Part shown: piece after piece, positions 8,026-10,233 of the stretch | Numbering within the stretch: the first letter of the stretch is position 1 | Layout of the letters: each line of letters opens with the position of its first letter | Source of the DNA: Phoronis ovalis | Lineage: Eukaryota; Phoronida; Phoronidae | NCBI GenBank assembly: GCA_028565635.1 | Contig: JAOXYB010066123.1 | Location: 1 to 10,233 of the forward strand | Length of the DNA stretch: 10,233 nucleotides | Direction of reading: 5' to 3' | Position numbers and translations under genes: made by a program | Notes under the pieces: model-generated | Told to the model about the DNA's origin: nothing | Databases searched by the model: none | Seen by the model: the letters and a program-made list of their open reading frames with translations, nothing else

Positions 8026-8828
8026 GCATGGTTAGGCTACCTGTCAAACTTGAGACACATTATATGTTTTTTCCTATAAAAGAGACATGATGAATATCTG
8101 CTACTCGGATATCTACTAGAGGCTGCCTTGAACAGATGAACTGATTTGTCTATCCTATCATGTGACTCTAGCTCAAAATAAAACAATAATGCCGCAAATA
8201 GACTTGTGTACCGGAGTCATATGCGGCCGAGTCCTATGATTCAATTGTCCTAAGGCCTTGTGTTTTAAAACTGAGCGTCTGAAGAACTCTAAGTTTTGAT
8301 TTTCAGGGTCCTACGACTCTCATTCTCTGAAACCTGGCGTCCCACGACGCCAAAATATGTAGGACATTGTACTTCATTACACCGGCATTCTTGAGAGTCA
8401 ACGCATTGGAAATTACCATTTTCACATGCTAGAAAAGATTAAGATAGTTACCTCTTGGAAAAAGCCTAGATGAAAGGGATGAACTATTTTTTTCTTGTAA
8501 TGCTAAACCTTTACTGTAGCATTCGGAGTACTTAGCTCAATGATCTAGATTTTGGAACTATTATTACTCTATCTATTGTCGATAAGTTATATAACCATAC
8601 CAGTGCCTAGTAAGTGTGCAAATTCACTCCTCAGAAGATCACGTAGCGCCGCCTACTATAATCCTGGTAAATTATATAGAAATGGGCTTAAAGCGCAATT
8701 TTATTATCCTCGAGGATGCGCTTCTCATGTTTATTTGTTAGAGACACAAATAAGTATTTTAAACTTGCCGACTTGTGGTCAATAGCAACTTGGTTGTCAA
8801 TATCCCCTTGGATACTGCCCTCTTATTA
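8026..8828. other. DNA without a recognised gene, with nested short inverted repeats
   Basis: Around 8308-8365, GTCCTAC (8308-8314) pairs with GTAGGAC (8359-8365). Inside it TGGCGTC (8335-8341) pairs with GACGCCA (8346-8352) around a CCAC loop. A 77-codon plus-strand frame (8552-8785) begins with a hydrophobic run like a signal peptide. It starts at TTG, has no intron or domain support, and is not called. Confidence 0.35.
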
Positions 8829-8854
8829 ACACACACACATATATATATATATAT
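8829..8854. repeat. Compound dinucleotide microsatellite (AC)n(AT)n
   Basis: An AC tract (8829-8839) runs directly into an AT tract ending at 8854. It is a simple sequence repeat, likely variable in length between individuals. Confidence 0.9.
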
Positions 8855-10233
8855 CACGTCTTTTCTCCAGCCGTTTCTCTGTAGTGATTATAAATGATAT
8901 TGCGACGAGTGACAAATAAAAATTAAATTAAAAATAAATTCAAAACTAAAAACGAATTCTACCATTTAGGTTTTTTTTTGTTTTTAAAGTTTAAAAGTTG
9001 ATATTATATACTTCAGTATTAGTAGGTCAGGTAGCTGATCATATTGAATTAAAACATTAGGTGTATTAACACACTTTACATAAAGAAACTTTATATTTTG
9101 TTTTTAATAGAAGCAATAATAAAAAGGGTATTTACAGCATTTTAAAGAAATTTCGAAATGAAGGATTTTGTGGCCAACATAACAAGTCAAAATACAACAT
9201 GCTGCTTTAAAACTTACAATGTATGTAGAGTTTTTGGTTCACATACTCAGGCCATCTATGTATTTTCCCATATGTGTCAATGACTGACTAGTTAATAGAT
9301 CAATCTCATGACTATTCCATCAGTTGATAACCCCCCTATTTCGTGTTTTTATGTAGATGCGAACTACGAATTAATTGCACTACAAATAAAAGTTTATTTG
9401 ACTTTACAAAATCAGGAATAAAATTATAGAAAAAGATATTCAGGAGACGTATTATACTAGGCCTATATTATACCTAATATCAAAAAAAAAACAAAAATTC
9501 TAAATTAAAACATAACATTTATTTTATAATTTTGAAGATTTGCAATAATTTCTATCGAATGTATGTTTTGTATGTATAGTATCAGGGGGAGATTTGAATA
9601 GCCAAGCATGAAAGGTCTATTAATAAATTCTATCATCTTTTGGATTAAATACATTTTAAATATGTATTATACACGCGATATTAACAGGATGCACAACAAC
9701 GCTACTGTGTTTTCTGGCATTCACTAGGTGACAGTTATTCACCATTGCTCGTGATGAAAGGCTTACTTTAAATTTCTATGCAGACAATTCCTCAATCACC
9801 TTTCGTTCAACTACAGTATATAGGTGAGCTATGCAATTACCAGTATAATATATCCTCCCTACATAGCAACACGCTTGTATACAAACACCAAGACGGCATG
9901 TGCATGCTAGCTGTAACTGTTTGATCTTCACAGTTATTGTAAATTCAAAATACATAACAAACAGTATATTTAATAACATCAAAATAGCTTCGATGTACAG
10001 CACTATGCTATAGCAAGAACGTGAGACGAAATTCTAGTGTTAATAGTCACTAGCTAGCAATAAGGTTAACATTGTGAAGTTTGCATTTTGCCCACGCTGG
10101 AACAATTTGACCGACTACAATTAGATTGCACGACGTCAGAGATTTTAAACTGAAAAGACTTAAGCGACGTTCAGCGGAATTTTCTATAGCTTGGTTTCTT
10201 CATAATTGTTGCCATATTCATCCTCAGTTTTAT
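8855..10233. other. AT-rich DNA without a recognised gene
   Basis: I see no gene, RNA gene or clear repeat. A small TAACTGT / ACAGTTA hairpin with a 9-nt loop lies at 9914-9936. A 75-codon minus-strand frame (10003-9776) is hydrophobic at its start and cysteine-containing but matches nothing known to me. Confidence 0.4.

Noticed and set aside
8552-8785. 77-codon frame with a hydrophobic start, like a secreted peptide
   Set aside because: It begins at TTG, not ATG, and there is no signal for splicing, no cysteine pattern and no known family.
9776-10003. 75-codon minus-strand frame with several cysteines and a hydrophobic start
   Set aside because: Length is expected by chance, composition follows the AT-rich DNA, and no toxin or peptide family pattern is recognisable.
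1-10233. tRNA, rRNA, CRISPR or bacterial operon features
   Set aside because: No T-loop-like motif in a cloverleaf context, no rRNA-like stretch and no regularly spaced short repeats; the spliced animal gene makes prokaryotic features unlikely.

Overview
The window looks like AT-rich nuclear DNA from an invertebrate animal. The one clear gene is interrupted by GT-AG introns and encodes an animal-type voltage-gated potassium channel. A decayed LINE lies nearby, and most of the rest is non-coding with scattered small repeats. I lean towards a lophotrochozoan such as a mollusc or annelid, from the style of the channel and the LINE, but the sequence alone does not prove this.

Layout. Positions 1-1551 show no recognisable gene. 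Positions 1757-4262 on the minus strand hold a complete three-exon Kv channel gene. Exon 1 is 4262-3771, intron 1 is 3770-3339, exon 2 is 3338-3104, intron 2 is 3103-2584 and exon 3 is 2583-1757. The reading phases agree across both junctions and give a 517-residue protein. Exon 1 carries the zinc-type T1 tetramerisation domain. Exon 2 carries S1 and half of a long extracellular loop. Exon 3 carries the rest of the loop, S2-S6, the TVGYGD pore and a short tail. The closest family I recognise is Shaw/Kv3. Intron 1 holds a foldback repeat and intron 2 holds a two-copy tandem repeat.

Positions 4263-4794 are the 5' flank of the channel gene. Positions 4795 to about 5564 on the plus strand are the 3' end of a LINE reverse-transcriptase ORF, with a one-base frameshift just before its CCHC zinc finger. 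Positions 5565-10233 are AT-rich DNA with no supportable gene. They contain a diverged direct repeat (6961-7250), several inverted repeats (6897-6948, 7949-8025, 8308-8365) and a compound AC/AT microsatellite (8829-8854).

The most interesting content is the channel itself. It has an intact T1 zinc motif and an intact selectivity filter. Against that it has a TVP instead of PVP hinge in S6, no first S4 arginine, aspartates at both S2 acidic positions, a WF instead of WW pore pair, and an S1-S2 extracellular loop of about 113 residues. I see no multi-gene system here.
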